Below, piece by piece: positions 7,038 through 15,263 of a stretch of DNA of 51,001 nucleotides. Source of the DNA: an uncultured Pseudomonadota bacterium (GTDB lineage: Bacteria; Pseudomonadota; Gammaproteobacteria; Steroidobacterales; Steroidobacteraceae); the NCBI GenBank assembly GCA_902826575.1, contig CADEFJ010000012.1:1-51001 (forward strand), in the 5' to 3' direction. A model generated the notes under the pieces. The model did no database searches and had not been told where the DNA came from. It worked only from the letters and a program-made list of their open reading frames with translations. Position 1 is the stretch's first letter; each line of letters opens with the position of its first letter. A program made the position numbers and the translations under genes.

Positions 7038-8272
7038 TGGTCAAGGCGGCCGACTGGGCCTTCACCAAGCGCTTCCGTCGCGGTGGCTTCGGATGGCGGG
7101 CCAATCGGCTGGCCAGCGAGCGCATTGCCGAGGCGCTTGCGGAAATCCACTCCGTCGCGCGCCATAATCCGTTGTGCGCTGCGGACGGTGCCGTAAAGTT
7201 TCTCGTGAAGCTGTCACCGGCGTTGGAACAGGTCGACAGCTCGTCAGGCGCTCTGGGCAGCGCAGCGCGTGCCGCCGTCGACGCGCTCGTTCCGGTGATT
7301 GCGCAGGCACCCGCCGATGAGGCGATGCGTGAGAAATGGCTCGAGCAGTTGTTCGAGGCGATCCAGGACGATGATCCGCCCTATCTCGAGCTGCTCGACG
7401 AGCGCTGGGGTGAGGTGTACGCGATGCCGGAAGTCGCGTCGCGTTGGGCGGATCGCCTGATGGGTCTCGTGCGGCATGTCCACGCCGATCGTCGTCGCGG
7501 GCAATTCGCCTTCTCGCGGGCCGAGTCGGCCTGCTACAGCGCGTTGTTCGCCGCGGACCGGCACGAGGAATTGATCACCCTCATCGGCAGTGATCCGCGC
7601 CCCTCCTGGCATGACCTGTTGTGGGTCGGCCGCTGCAAGGTGGCCCGAGGCGAGATCGACGAGGCCATCGAGTTCATGACCAAAGCCGTGAACCCGTGGA
7701 CACCGATGGCAGGACTCGCGCGCTTCGCCGAAGGCGTCCTGCTGACGGCGGGCCGCCGCACCGAGGCGTATGAGAAGTATGCGCTGGAGGCGAATCGCGC
7801 CACGACCTACCTCGCGACATACCGTCTGGTGTCGAAGAAGTATCCCGAGATCGATGCGGACCGGTTGCTGACGGACCTCATGGCGACCACGCCCGGCGAG
7901 GAGGGCAAGTGGTTCGCCACGGCGAAGACGCTCAAGCGATTCGATCTCGCGATGCAGCTGGCGTGGAAATCACCCTGCGATCCGAAGACGCTGATTCGGG
8001 CCGCACGAGACAATGTTGGAAAGGCGCCTGCGTTTTCCTCAGAGGTAGCGCTCGCGGCGTTGCACTGGATCTGCCAGGGCAGGGGCTATGAGTTGACCGC
8101 GCTCGACGTGCAGATGGCGTACCGGCTCGCGACCGAGGCCGGTCAGGCGCTCGGGCAATCGGAGCGAGTGGCGTTTCGAATGCAGACGACGCTCAAGCCG
8201 ACGACCCACGAGGTTCGATGGGTCAGAGAGATTTTGAACTTGCCGGCTTCTTCGGAAGCGGACCCCTCGTGA
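7034..8272 (+). CDS. Unknown helical-repeat protein coupled to Fic
   Basis: This 412-residue protein (GTG 7034; or 411 from ATG 7037) overlaps the fic stop, so the two are translated together. It has no signal peptide or membrane segment. The N-terminus is basic (KRFRRGGFGWRANR). The rest is alpha-helical and rich in Ala/Leu, with tetratricopeptide-like stretches around residues 195-270 (WVGRCKVARGEIDEAIEF, then YEKYALEAN). It somewhat resembles uncharacterised proteins of the DUF6880 kind, but I cannot assign it firmly. Coupling suggests that it regulates, delivers or is modified by the Fic protein. It ends 27 bp before the second 18-bp repeat. Confidence 0.8.
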   Translation: MMVKAADWAFTKRFRRGGFGWRANRLASERIAEALAEIHSVARHNPLCAADGAVKFLVKLSPALEQVDSSSGALGSAARAAVDALVPVIAQAPADEAMREKWLEQLFEAIQDDDPPYLELLDERWGEVYAMPEVASRWADRLMGLVRHVHADRRRGQFAFSRAESACYSALFAADRHEELITLIGSDPRPSWHDLLWVGRCKVARGEIDEAIEFMTKAVNPWTPMAGLARFAEGVLLTAGRRTEAYEKYALEANRATTYLATYRLVSKKYPEIDADRLLTDLMATTPGEEGKWFATAKTLKRFDLAMQLAWKSPCDPKTLIRAARDNVGKAPAFSSEVALAALHWICQGRGYELTALDVQMAYRLATEAGQALGQSERVAFRMQTTLKPTTHEVRWVREILNLPASSEADPS

Positions 8273-8298
8273 CCAGACGCTTTCGGCATCAATCGCGA

Positions 8299-8316
8299 CT
8301 CACTCACGGTGAGCAA
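8299..8316. repeat. 18-bp repeat, copy 2
   Basis: This is an exact copy of the element at 127-144 (CTCACTCACGGTGAGCAA), located 27 bp past the stop of the Fic partner gene. The core CTCAC-G-GTGAG is self-complementary. The two copies bracket an 8.2-kb block containing higBA, the cresol operon, the integrase remnant and the fic operon. Confidence 0.6.
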
Positions 8317-8393
8317 GACACGAGATTCGCAAACCTCATGCGCGCCCGCGGGGCAGGCGATTCAGGTCTCGATCCTTCCGGAACGGTCGGCTT

Positions 8394-8433
8394 TATAATC
8401 CGGATTGGACGGGCATATAATCCGGATTGGACG
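8394..8433. promoter_or_regulatory. Two tandem AATCCGGATT operators upstream of ATPase gene
   Basis: The 18 bases TATAATCCGGATTGGACG occur twice, at 8394-8411 and 8416-8433, exactly 22 bp apart. Each contains the perfect 10-bp palindrome AATCCGGATT (8397-8406 and 8419-8428), preceded by a TATAAT that could be a -10 box. A degraded third copy (GATCCGGGATTGAC) runs into the start region of the ATPase gene. Spacing of two helical turns is typical of cooperative repressor binding. Confidence 0.6.
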
Positions 8434-8458
8434 ACCCAGTAGATCCGGGATTGACCAC

Positions 8459-9718
8459 ATGCCGGCAATTGACGATTCCCTCATTCCGCGCCATGCAACC
8501 AGGCAGGTGGCAATCGCGCTTGCGGATACACCAGTGGTCATGGTCAACGGACCGCGCCAGTGCGGCAAGACCACGCTGGTGCGCGGCTTCGCTTTGGATG
8601 GAAGGCGGTATATCAGCCTGGATGATGAGACGGCGCTGACAGCAGCGCGCGATGATCCGGCAGGTTTCCTGCGCCCTCTCGACCGCGCCACCCTGGATGA
8701 GGTGCAGCGAGCGCCGGAACTGCTTCGCGCGATCAAGCTGTCCGTCGATCAGGATCGGCGCCCAGGCCGGTTTCTCCTCACTGGCTCGGCAGACCTGCTC
8801 TCGTTGCCGACCGTATCCGACAGCCTTGCCGGGCGCATGGAGGTAGTGACCCTGTTGCCGCTGTCGCAGGCCGAGTTGCATCGAACCGCCAGCCGCTTTA
8901 TGGATCAGGCCTTTTCGGGGAAGGCGCCGGAGGCACCTGCGGCAGCCACAGACGGGAGGCTGGTGCAACGAATCCTGCGTGGCGGATATCCGGAGATGTT
9001 GCGGCGTGCCGATCCTGCGCGACGTCGCAACTGGGCACGCGACTACATTGCTGCCATCGTGCAACGGGATGTTCGCGATATTTCCTCGATCGAAAGGCTC
9101 GATGTACTGCCCCGACTGCTGCGTATCCTCGCGCAGCACTCGGGGCAATTGACCAATTTCACGCAGCTCGGCGGTCAGATCGGCCTGGACGAAAAGACAG
9201 CCCGCAAGTACCTGGGCGTAGTGGAACAGCTGTTCCTGGTTCGTCGTCTGGAGCCGTGGCACAGCATTCGACTGAGCCGCCTGGTCAAGACGCCGAAACT
9301 GCACTTCCTCGACTCTGGTCTACTGGCAGCGCTGCTCGGCGTGACGCCGGAGCGCGTGGCCGGTGATCGCACGGTTCTCGGCGTTCTTCTTGAGACATTT
9401 GTGTTCACCGAGGTGCTCAAGTTGGCGACAGTCTCCGAGCGGCAGATCGCCCTCTACCACTATCGTGACAAGGACAAGAACGAGGTGGATATCGTGATCG
9501 AGGACGAGGCAGGTGGAGTCGTCGGACTGGAGATCAAGGCTTCCGCGACTGTTCGCCCCGCAGACTTCGCTGGACTGCGGAAGCTGGCGGCGGCAGCCGG
9601 CAGGAATTTCCGGTCAGGCGTGGTCCTCCACGATGGAGACGCGGTCATCGGGTTCGGAGAGCATCTCTTTGCAGCGCCGCTGTCATGTCTCTGGCGATCA
9701 GAACCAAGGGGGACCTAG
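8459..9718 (+). CDS. AAA ATPase with DUF4143 and nuclease-like C-terminus
   Basis: This 419-residue protein belongs to the widespread AAA_14/DUF4143 ATPases. Walker A is GPRQCGKT (residues 31-38) and Walker B is LDEVQ (79-83); an arginine/sensor region LLTGSADLL follows. The DUF4143 part covers about residues 190-355 and includes a DNA-binding-like helix (GLDEKTARKYLGVVEQLFLV). The end carries a PD-(D/E)xK-like pattern, NEVDIVIE then GLEIKAS. Such proteins are common on genomic islands and are often suspected of nucleic-acid or defence roles; the biochemical job is largely unknown. I chose ATG 8459 because the upstream frame crosses the operator repeats. The gene stands alone and ends beside an IS remnant. 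Confidence 0.88.
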   Translation: MPAIDDSLIPRHATRQVAIALADTPVVMVNGPRQCGKTTLVRGFALDGRRYISLDDETALTAARDDPAGFLRPLDRATLDEVQRAPELLRAIKLSVDQDRRPGRFLLTGSADLLSLPTVSDSLAGRMEVVTLLPLSQAELHRTASRFMDQAFSGKAPEAPAAATDGRLVQRILRGGYPEMLRRADPARRRNWARDYIAAIVQRDVRDISSIERLDVLPRLLRILAQHSGQLTNFTQLGGQIGLDEKTARKYLGVVEQLFLVRRLEPWHSIRLSRLVKTPKLHFLDSGLLAALLGVTPERVAGDRTVLGVLLETFVFTEVLKLATVSERQIALYHYRDKDKNEVDIVIEDEAGGVVGLEIKASATVRPADFAGLRKLAAAAGRNFRSGVVLHDGDAVIGFGEHLFAAPLSCLWRSEPRGT

Positions 9719-10092
9719 TGGACTGTAACGTCTGATGTGGAAGTAATGCGCCGCGAGGGATCGAAGTACTTCCATTTCACGGTTCTGGGCGCTTGGTTGT
9801 AGAGACGGATGTACTTCATGAGTTTTCTCTTCAGGTCGGAGACGGAAGTGAACACGCCGCGGGCGATGACATCGCGCTCGATCTTGGCGAACCACAGCTC
9901 GACCTGGTTGAGCCAGGAGGAGTACGTCGGAGTGAAGTGCAGATGAACCTTGGGATGCGCTGCCAGAACGTCCTTGACCGGCTGGCTCTTGTGCGCCGAG
10001 AGGTTGTCGGCGATGACGTGGATCTCTTTGCCGCGCGGCTGGTTGATCACAATGTCAGTGAGGAGGGCGACGAACTCGGCCGAGGTGTGGGT
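9715..10092 (-). pseudogene. IS630-family transposase, C-terminal fragment
   Basis: The minus strand encodes the last 125 residues of an IS630-type DDE transposase: HTSAEFVALL, then KEIHVIADNLSAHK with a catalytic Asp, then HFTPTYSSWLNQVELWF with the conserved Glu, then TVKWKYFDPSRR. Homology begins abruptly just after an in-frame TAG at 10093-10095, where sequence of a permease gene begins. The N-terminal half, including the first catalytic Asp, is missing, so the element is dead. Its 3' end overlaps the ATPase stop codon by 4 bp. Confidence 0.9.
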
Positions 10093-10095
10093 CTA

Positions 10096-10329
10096 TCGCT
10101 CGCCGTGAGTCTGTCGACGATGCTGATGGGCTTCGCGCGCTACAGCCGCGATTGCAGCTTTGGCGTGATCGGGCGGAACCGTCGCTTCATCCTCTTCATG
10201 GCGGCAGGGTCATTGGCTGGCGCCTTTGCGGGAGGTCTGCTGCTGGGCGTCGTGCTGAGTGCTGTGCTGCTGCCGACTCTGGCGGTGATCCTGCTGGTCT
10301 CCGCCATCAAGATTTGGCGACACGCATGA
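10096..10329 (+). pseudogene. TauE/SafE permease, C-terminal fragment
   Basis: The plus strand from the IS junction to 10329 encodes the last 77 residues of a TauE/SafE-type anion permease. The segment GFARYSRDCSFGVIGRNRRF matches the family, and two hydrophobic helices with an ending IKIWRHA follow. No start or upstream half exists; the IS630 fragment abuts it head-on. The fragment shows that a once complete permease gene was cut by transposition and then lost its 5' part. Confidence 0.8.
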
Positions 10330-10372
10330 CCGGCTCCAGAACCAGATCCAGATAAAATTACGTGTCGCGATC

Positions 10373-10522
10373 TCACGGCCGCAGTAGATACCGAGTGCGA
10401 GGGAAGTTGCGGCTGAACGCGCGGCCGACGGCGCCGCCCGTCAGCAGTCCGTTGCTCAAGTTGGCGTGCCCGGACTGGGTGGGGCTGTCTCCCGGGAGGC
10501 TCACCTTCTGGTCCGGGCGCAT
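10373..10522 (-). CDS. Possible 49-residue protein coupled to the sensor kinase
   Basis: A short frame starts with an ATG overlapping the kinase stop in a TGATG arrangement and runs 49 codons. The product contains GDSPTQSGHANLSNGLLTGG, then basic residues (RAFSRNFPRTRYLLRP). I recognise no family. The coupling and the non-random look of the peptide make it worth recording. It could instead be the tail of a decayed gene next to the permease fragment. Confidence 0.3.
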   Translation of the reverse strand: MRPDQKVSLPGDSPTQSGHANLSNGLLTGGAVGRAFSRNFPRTRYLLRP

Positions 10523-11808
10523 CAGGTGACAATCGGCTCGCTACGAGCCGCGGGAAAACGGATCTCGACGCGGGTGCCAACCCCGGGGCTGCTGTCGATC
10601 GTCACCGGCCAGCCGAACCGGTCGGACAGCCGGCGAACGATCGTGAGTCCGACGCCGTGTCCGCCGCGCCGCAGCGCGTCGCCGCGAACGAACGGCTGAT
10701 ACATCGCATCGACCTGCCCCGGCGCGATGCCCACGCCGGTGTCGCGGATCACGACCGACGCGGCGCCGACGTCCACCGTCACCTCGCCGGCGTCGGTGTA
10801 CGAGAACGCGTTGCGCAGCAGGTTGCCGAGCAGCACGTGGAGAACCTTCTCCGGTGCATCGACGTGCAGGCGGTGCGTGGCGCCGAGGCGCGATTCGATG
10901 GGCTTTCCGGCTGCGAGCAGTCGCGCACGGTCGAGCTCATCGTCGAGTACGTCGTTGACGCAGATGGGCTCGAGTGGCAGGCCAGTGTGCGTCTCGCGCG
11001 CGAGCAGCAGGAACGCGCTGGTCAGTTCCTCCATGTCACGCGCAGCCCGCACTATGCGCGCGACGGACCGCCGGCTGGGGTCGCTGAGTCCGGCGTCGGC
11101 TTCGAGCATGCCAGCGGCCATCTGGATCACCGTGAGCGGGCTGCGCAGCTCGTGACTGGCGTCGCGCGTGAAGTTGCGTTCCCGGTCCACGAACTCGTTC
11201 AGGCGCTGGGCGTAGCGCGCGAGCGCGTCGGCCAACTCGCGCACCTCATCGTCGACGTCGCGCGGCAGCCGGGCGGGGTCGAGCTGGGCGGGATCCGGCG
11301 CCGCGGGATCGAGCCCGCGCACCTGTCGCGCCAGTGCGATGACTGGCGAGAACGCGCGACGTGAGGCACGGAACGCGAGCCACGTCGACAGGTACAGGAC
11401 CAACAGCACCATCGCAAGCGGCAGGAGACCGAACACGGTGGCCAGCCGTCCGACGCCGCTGCGGTCGAACACCAGGTAGAGACGTTGCCCACCGCGGTCC
11501 GTGACGTAGACGACGGTCGCGACACCGTCGATCACGCGGTCGTGGTATCCGGTTGGCAGGTTCGCAAGCGCGGTTGGGGCGGTATCGAGGTACCCGGTGA
11601 GATTCAACGTCCCGGGCAGCGGAAACACACCATCGCGCTCGCGCTGCAGCCAGAAGTGAGCGGCCTCTTCGCGCAGGGCCTGGCGGATCAGCACGCCCTC
11701 GAGCAGCAGACTGGCGAGGAACACGCCGACCACGGCCGCCGCACCGATGAACGCGGCCTGCAGCAGGAATGCGCGGCCGAGCCTGGCCCGCAGTCCGCTA
11801 GCGGCCAT
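10522..11808 (-). CDS. Two-component sensor histidine kinase
   Basis: This 428-residue inner-membrane sensor kinase has transmembrane helices at about residues 10-37 and 121-143, enclosing a periplasmic sensor of some 85 residues. A HAMP-like linker follows, then the dimerisation helix with phospho-accepting His219 (RDASHELRSPLTVI). ATP-binding boxes follow: N box NLLRNAFSYT, G1 DTGVGIAP, G2 GHGVGLTIV. It overlaps the response-regulator gene by 11 bp and acts with it. Membership in an operon with membrane and lipid-type genes suggests an envelope signal. The stimulus cannot be read from the sequence. Confidence 0.93.
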   Translation of the reverse strand: MAASGLRARLGRAFLLQAAFIGAAAVVGVFLASLLLEGVLIRQALREEAAHFWLQRERDGVFPLPGTLNLTGYLDTAPTALANLPTGYHDRVIDGVATVVYVTDRGGQRLYLVFDRSGVGRLATVFGLLPLAMVLLVLYLSTWLAFRASRRAFSPVIALARQVRGLDPAAPDPAQLDPARLPRDVDDEVRELADALARYAQRLNEFVDRERNFTRDASHELRSPLTVIQMAAGMLEADAGLSDPSRRSVARIVRAARDMEELTSAFLLLARETHTGLPLEPICVNDVLDDELDRARLLAAGKPIESRLGATHRLHVDAPEKVLHVLLGNLLRNAFSYTDAGEVTVDVGAASVVIRDTGVGIAPGQVDAMYQPFVRGDALRRGGHGVGLTIVRRLSDRFGWPVTIDSSPGVGTRVEIRFPAARSEPIVT

Positions 11809-12511
11809 CGTCGGCCGCGAGCTGGTATCCGGCCCCCGCGATCGTGCGCAGCAGCGGGCGCGCGAACGGCTTGTCGATCGCCTTGCGCAGCGTGTAGAGG
11901 TGACTGCGCAGCGTGTCGCTGTCCGGCAGCAGGTCGCCCCAGACCTCGCGCTCGAGCTGTTGTCGAGTCACGACCCGGGGCGAGGCGCGCATCAGCACGG
12001 TGAGCAGCTTCAGGCCGATCGGCGTGACTGTCAGCGACTGGCCACCGCGTGTGACCCGCAGCGTGGCGGTGTCGAGCGTCAGGTCGTCCACGGCATAGGT
12101 CTCGCGCGCGACGGCCCCACGGTGACGACGCAGCAGCGTGCGGATGCGCGCCTCGAGCTCGCGGACCTCGAATGGCTTGACGAGGTAGTCGTCGGCCCCG
12201 GCGTCGAGGCCGGTGATCTTGTCGTCGAGGGTATCGCGGGCTGTGAGCATCAGCAGCGGCGTGTCGTTACGGGCTTCCTCGCGCAGCTTGCGGCACACGG
12301 ACAGGCCGTCGAGGCCGGGCAGCATGATGTCGAGCACGATCACGTCGTAGGGGTTCGTCACCGCGAGGTGCAGGCCGGTGACGCCGTCTGCCGCGTAGTC
12401 GACGGCGAAGCCGCGGTGCTCGAGGAAGTCGACGATCGCGCCGGCGATGTCACGGTGGTCCTCGATCAGCAGGACGTTCGGCTCGCTCGGCTGTCTCGGG
12501 TCGTCCGTCAT
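11798..12511 (-). CDS. OmpR/PhoB-family response regulator
   Basis: This 237-residue regulator has a receiver domain (residues 12-125) with the acidic pair ED17-18, phospho-acceptor Asp61 (VIVLDIMLPG) and the KPF switch segment. A winged-helix DNA-binding domain of the OmpR/PhoB type follows (about 140-232; LRSHLYTLRKAIDKPF). It resembles the QseB/PmrA branch. It is co-transcribed with the kinase downstream. The lipocalin gene ends 67 bp upstream, so the pair probably belongs to the same transcript as the envelope genes or shares their regulation. Confidence 0.94.
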   Translation of the reverse strand: MTDDPRQPSEPNVLLIEDHRDIAGAIVDFLEHRGFAVDYAADGVTGLHLAVTNPYDVIVLDIMLPGLDGLSVCRKLREEARNDTPLLMLTARDTLDDKITGLDAGADDYLVKPFEVRELEARIRTLLRRHRGAVARETYAVDDLTLDTATLRVTRGGQSLTVTPIGLKLLTVLMRASPRVVTRQQLEREVWGDLLPDSDTLRSHLYTLRKAIDKPFARPLLRTIAGAGYQLAADDGR

Positions 12512-12578
12512 GGCGATTGTCTGCCTGTGCCCGCAGTGTAGCGCGGTTGCCGTCCATTTCGCCCTGCGCGGTTCGATG

Positions 12579-13142
12579 TCATTCCCAGCGCTGCGGGACC
12601 TTCCGGATCCTGGTCGTGTCGTAGCCCTGCGCGTCCAGGAACTCGATGATCCTGCGATAGTCGGCGTCCGCGATGGTCGGCTTGCGGGCCATGATCCAAA
12701 CGTAGTCGCGCTTGTTGCGGCCGATCACCGTCTGCGAGTAGGCCTCGTCGAGCCAGATGATGCGGTAGTCGGCCTTGACCGGCCATACGAACCGCATTCC
12801 CCACACCGCATTGCTCTGACGGTCCTCGACGAAGCCGCGCGGATTGTAGGTCTTCAGCTCGCCATCGAAGCCGTCCTTGCGGAAGGTGAACGTCGTGGCG
12901 ATCGATCCGTCCTCGTCGATCTTGTAGCTCTCTACGGCGTTGTGTGCGCCCTTCTCGATGAACGTCGGGATGTTCGCAACCACGTACCAGTCGCCCATGA
13001 AGCGCTCGAGATCGACGTGCTCGACCGTCTTGAGTTCCTGTGACGGACCGCCGGCGCAGCTGGCCAGCGCAAATACGGTCAGGCACGTCACCCCCGCCCG
13101 CAGCCAGGCGCCCGGTGAGCCCTTGCTTCTGTCGGCGATCAC
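12579..13142 (-). CDS. blc: Bacterial lipocalin lipoprotein (Blc-like)
   Basis: This 187-residue lipocalin has a lipoprotein leader ending in a lipobox near residue 28 (LFALASC). The signature FMGDWYVVANIPTFIEKGAH follows, with the later strands ending in the family motif (GYDTTRIRKVPQ). Blc-type proteins are outer-membrane lipoproteins that bind fatty acids or lysophospholipids and are linked to envelope stress. The gene starts with ATG overlapping the DUF6134 stop (4 bp), so it is coupled to that gene. The 45-residue N-terminal region is longer than in E. coli Blc, but the leader is convincing. Confidence 0.92.
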   Translation of the reverse strand: MIADRSKGSPGAWLRAGVTCLTVFALASCAGGPSQELKTVEHVDLERFMGDWYVVANIPTFIEKGAHNAVESYKIDEDGSIATTFTFRKDGFDGELKTYNPRGFVEDRQSNAVWGMRFVWPVKADYRIIWLDEAYSQTVIGRNKRDYVWIMARKPTIADADYRRIIEFLDAQGYDTTRIRKVPQRWE

Positions 13143-13864
13143 CGAGCGGTCTCCGGGTCGCCGACGCGGGTCGCCTGGACGACGGACGACGCACCCAGCT
13201 CGCCAGGACTGCGGCGGTAGCGCAGCGTCCGGCCGCCGTCGAGCCTGCTGTCGAGCGCCACCCAGTCGCCGCCGTCCATGGTGTAAGCGAGCAGGATGTC
13301 GAGGCCCTGGCCCTTGATCGCATAGCGTTCCACGTCCACGTCGCGTCCACCGATGCGGACTCGATCAGGCCCGAGCGCGTCGATCCGAACCGGCATGTAC
13401 TCGCCGGTCTGGGAATTCAGCAGTCGCTGCCGCTGCAGCAGGATGTCCTTGTCCCAGTACGCGAAGCTTGCCACGCAGTCGCCGAGCCCCCGTTCGCCCT
13501 CGTTCGTCGCGACGACGAACCCGGTATCTCGCGCCCGACCGCTGACGGTGTGCTTCTTGCCATTGGAGTCGGTGCGCGAGTCGATCGACTGCAGGCAGCC
13601 ACCCTGCCACAGCTCGCTATTGTGGTGGTCGTACGCGAAGGCGGTGATCAGCAGCAACTTCACCTCGAACTCCGCCTGGGTCTCGATGCGCGTGCCATCC
13701 CCGGCCGGCGTCAGCGCGAAGCGCTGGTAGCCGATCGCGCGATCGTCGAGGAAGACGTCGAAATTCAACGTGCGAGCGCCGCCAACGGCAGTGGCGCTTA
13801 CGGGCATCGACGGCACGAGTGCGAGTGACGCCGTCACGGCGAGCAGTGTCAAAAGGGATTTCAT
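13139..13864 (-). CDS. DUF6134-like exported protein
   Basis: This 241-residue protein starts at ATG 13864 (MKSLLTLLAVTASLALV) and has a Sec signal peptide cleaved near residue 24 (VSATA). The mature part contains the pattern NFDVFLDDRAIGYQRFAL and strand-rich segments such as AFAYDHHNSELWQGGCL and ASFAYWDKDILLQ. I associate this with the DUF6134 family of periplasmic proteins of unknown function. It sits in a tight run with DUF1295 (16 bp upstream) and lipocalin (overlap), an arrangement often seen with lipid-modifying genes. A role in handling or sensing a lipid is plausible but unproven. Confidence 0.8.
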   Translation of the reverse strand: MKSLLTLLAVTASLALVPSMPVSATAVGGARTLNFDVFLDDRAIGYQRFALTPAGDGTRIETQAEFEVKLLLITAFAYDHHNSELWQGGCLQSIDSRTDSNGKKHTVSGRARDTGFVVATNEGERGLGDCVASFAYWDKDILLQRQRLLNSQTGEYMPVRIDALGPDRVRIGGRDVDVERYAIKGQGLDILLAYTMDGGDWVALDSRLDGGRTLRYRRSPGELGASSVVQATRVGDPETAR

Positions 13865-13880
13865 GGGCAGGCGCCTCCAG

Positions 13881-14657
13881 TCAGGCCGCACGCGGCGGGC
13901 GGGGAAAGAACGCATTGGTGCGGCGAACGTATTCGCGGTAGGCGGGACGGCGCTCGCCGATGTCCTTCTCGAGCAGCGCGACGCCCGAGACCTTCAGCAG
14001 CAGGAAGGACATCACCAGCGGGCCGACCACGCTCCACCAGCCGCCCGCGGCCAGCGCAATCAGGAACAAGCCCCACCACACGCAGAAGTCGCCAAAGTAG
14101 TTCGGATGGCGGGTGTAGCGCCACAACCCGGTGTCGAGCACCTTGCCTCGGTTGGCCGGATTCCCCTTGAAACGGGCCAGCTGCCAATCGCCGCCCGCCT
14201 CAAAGACCATGCCGATCAGCCACAGCGCCGCGCCGATCGCGTCCAGCCACCCGAGCGGCGCCGTGGAGTTGATCGCAGCGAGCAGTGGCAGGGATATCAT
14301 CCAGGCAAGCAACGCCTGCAGGCCGAAGACGATGTACAGGCTCTTGAAGGCGAAGCCCGGCTGGTTGTTGGCACGGATCTTCCGGTACCGGAAGTCCTCG
14401 CCGTGGCCACGGTTGCGCCAGAAGATGTGGGCAGCGAGCCTGATCGACCAGAGGCCCACCAGCGTGATCACCAGCCAGGCGCGCGGGCCGGGAGTGGCCT
14501 GCCCGGCCGTGTAGGTGAGCGCGGCCAGCAAGAACATCAGCGACCACATGCTGTCCACGATGCTGACGTTGCGAAGGGGCAGGCTCAGCAGCCAGCCCAC
14601 TGCCGCGAAGGCTGCGATCACCGCGAGCCCGTCGAGCCAGAGGCTGAGTTCAAACAT
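13881..14657 (-). CDS. DUF1295 membrane protein, steroid 5-alpha-reductase fold
   Basis: This 258-residue integral membrane protein of the DUF1295 family is distantly related to steroid 5-alpha reductases and isoprenylcysteine methyltransferases. About six hydrophobic helices are visible. The signature near the C-terminus, GLWRYTRHPNYFGDFCVWWG, is the family's NADPH/substrate region, and a terminal segment with REYVRRTNAFFPRPP follows. It starts 8 bp inside the end of the DUF2878 gene. The enzyme's substrate in bacteria is not settled; a lipid or sterol-like enone is the usual guess. Confidence 0.9.
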   Translation of the reverse strand: MFELSLWLDGLAVIAAFAAVGWLLSLPLRNVSIVDSMWSLMFLLAALTYTAGQATPGPRAWLVITLVGLWSIRLAAHIFWRNRGHGEDFRYRKIRANNQPGFAFKSLYIVFGLQALLAWMISLPLLAAINSTAPLGWLDAIGAALWLIGMVFEAGGDWQLARFKGNPANRGKVLDTGLWRYTRHPNYFGDFCVWWGLFLIALAAGGWWSVVGPLVMSFLLLKVSGVALLEKDIGERRPAYREYVRRTNAFFPRPPRAA

Positions 14658-15228
14658 TGCCAGGCGCCTCCTGCGGAACTTGTGACCAGGTTGCCAGCGG
14701 GGCCGGTCCGAAGCCGTTCAGACGCGCAGCCAGGTGGGTCAGCATCGGAAGCAGCACGGCCCAACCGAGCGCCTGCACGCCGAGCGCCAGTACCGGGTCG
14801 GGCATCTGCAGCCCGCCAAGGCGCTCGCCGGCCAGATAGGCGAGCGGACCGCCGACGGCACCGAACGTGGCAGCCAGCCACCGCCGACCCTTGAGCCATG
14901 CCATCGACAGGTTGAGCGAGGTGGCGAACAGTGCCCACATGGCAACGATCCAATAAGGGGCGAGTCCCGGTGCGATGTTGCCGGTGGAGTAGCTCATCAG
15001 CCCGACCGCCACCAGCCCGCTGTCCCAAACCAGGCCGATCACCGTGGCCACGGCGATGAGCAGCACTTCAGGGAGGCGCCGCTGCGCGAGCGACAGGTGC
15101 AGCGCGATCACGGCGCCAACGACCATCGTGCCGGCCAAGGCCTGGTCGTTGGCGCCGCCGAGCACGCAGGCGAACCAGGCCGCCTGGAAGGCGACAAAGT
15201 TGAGGAGGACTCTTCGCTCGACTCTCAT
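14650..15228 (-). CDS. DUF2878 membrane protein
   Basis: This 192-residue protein has five or six hydrophobic helices and the opening NFVAFQAAWFACVLGGA typical of DUF2878. The start at ATG 15228 (MRVERRVLLNF) puts the first helix directly after a short basic stretch; the frame stays open upstream without a good ribosome binding site. It is the first gene of the DUF2878-DUF1295-DUF6134-lipocalin run. In other proteobacteria DUF2878 and DUF1295 genes are often together, near fatty-acid-modifying enzymes. Function unknown. Confidence 0.85.
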   Translation of the reverse strand: MRVERRVLLNFVAFQAAWFACVLGGANDQALAGTMVVGAVIALHLSLAQRRLPEVLLIAVATVIGLVWDSGLVAVGLMSYSTGNIAPGLAPYWIVAMWALFATSLNLSMAWLKGRRWLAATFGAVGGPLAYLAGERLGGLQMPDPVLALGVQALGWAVLLPMLTHLAARLNGFGPAPLATWSQVPQEAPGNV

Positions 15229-15263
15229 GGTCCCGGTTCCATGCCTTCCTGCACGCAGGTTTC

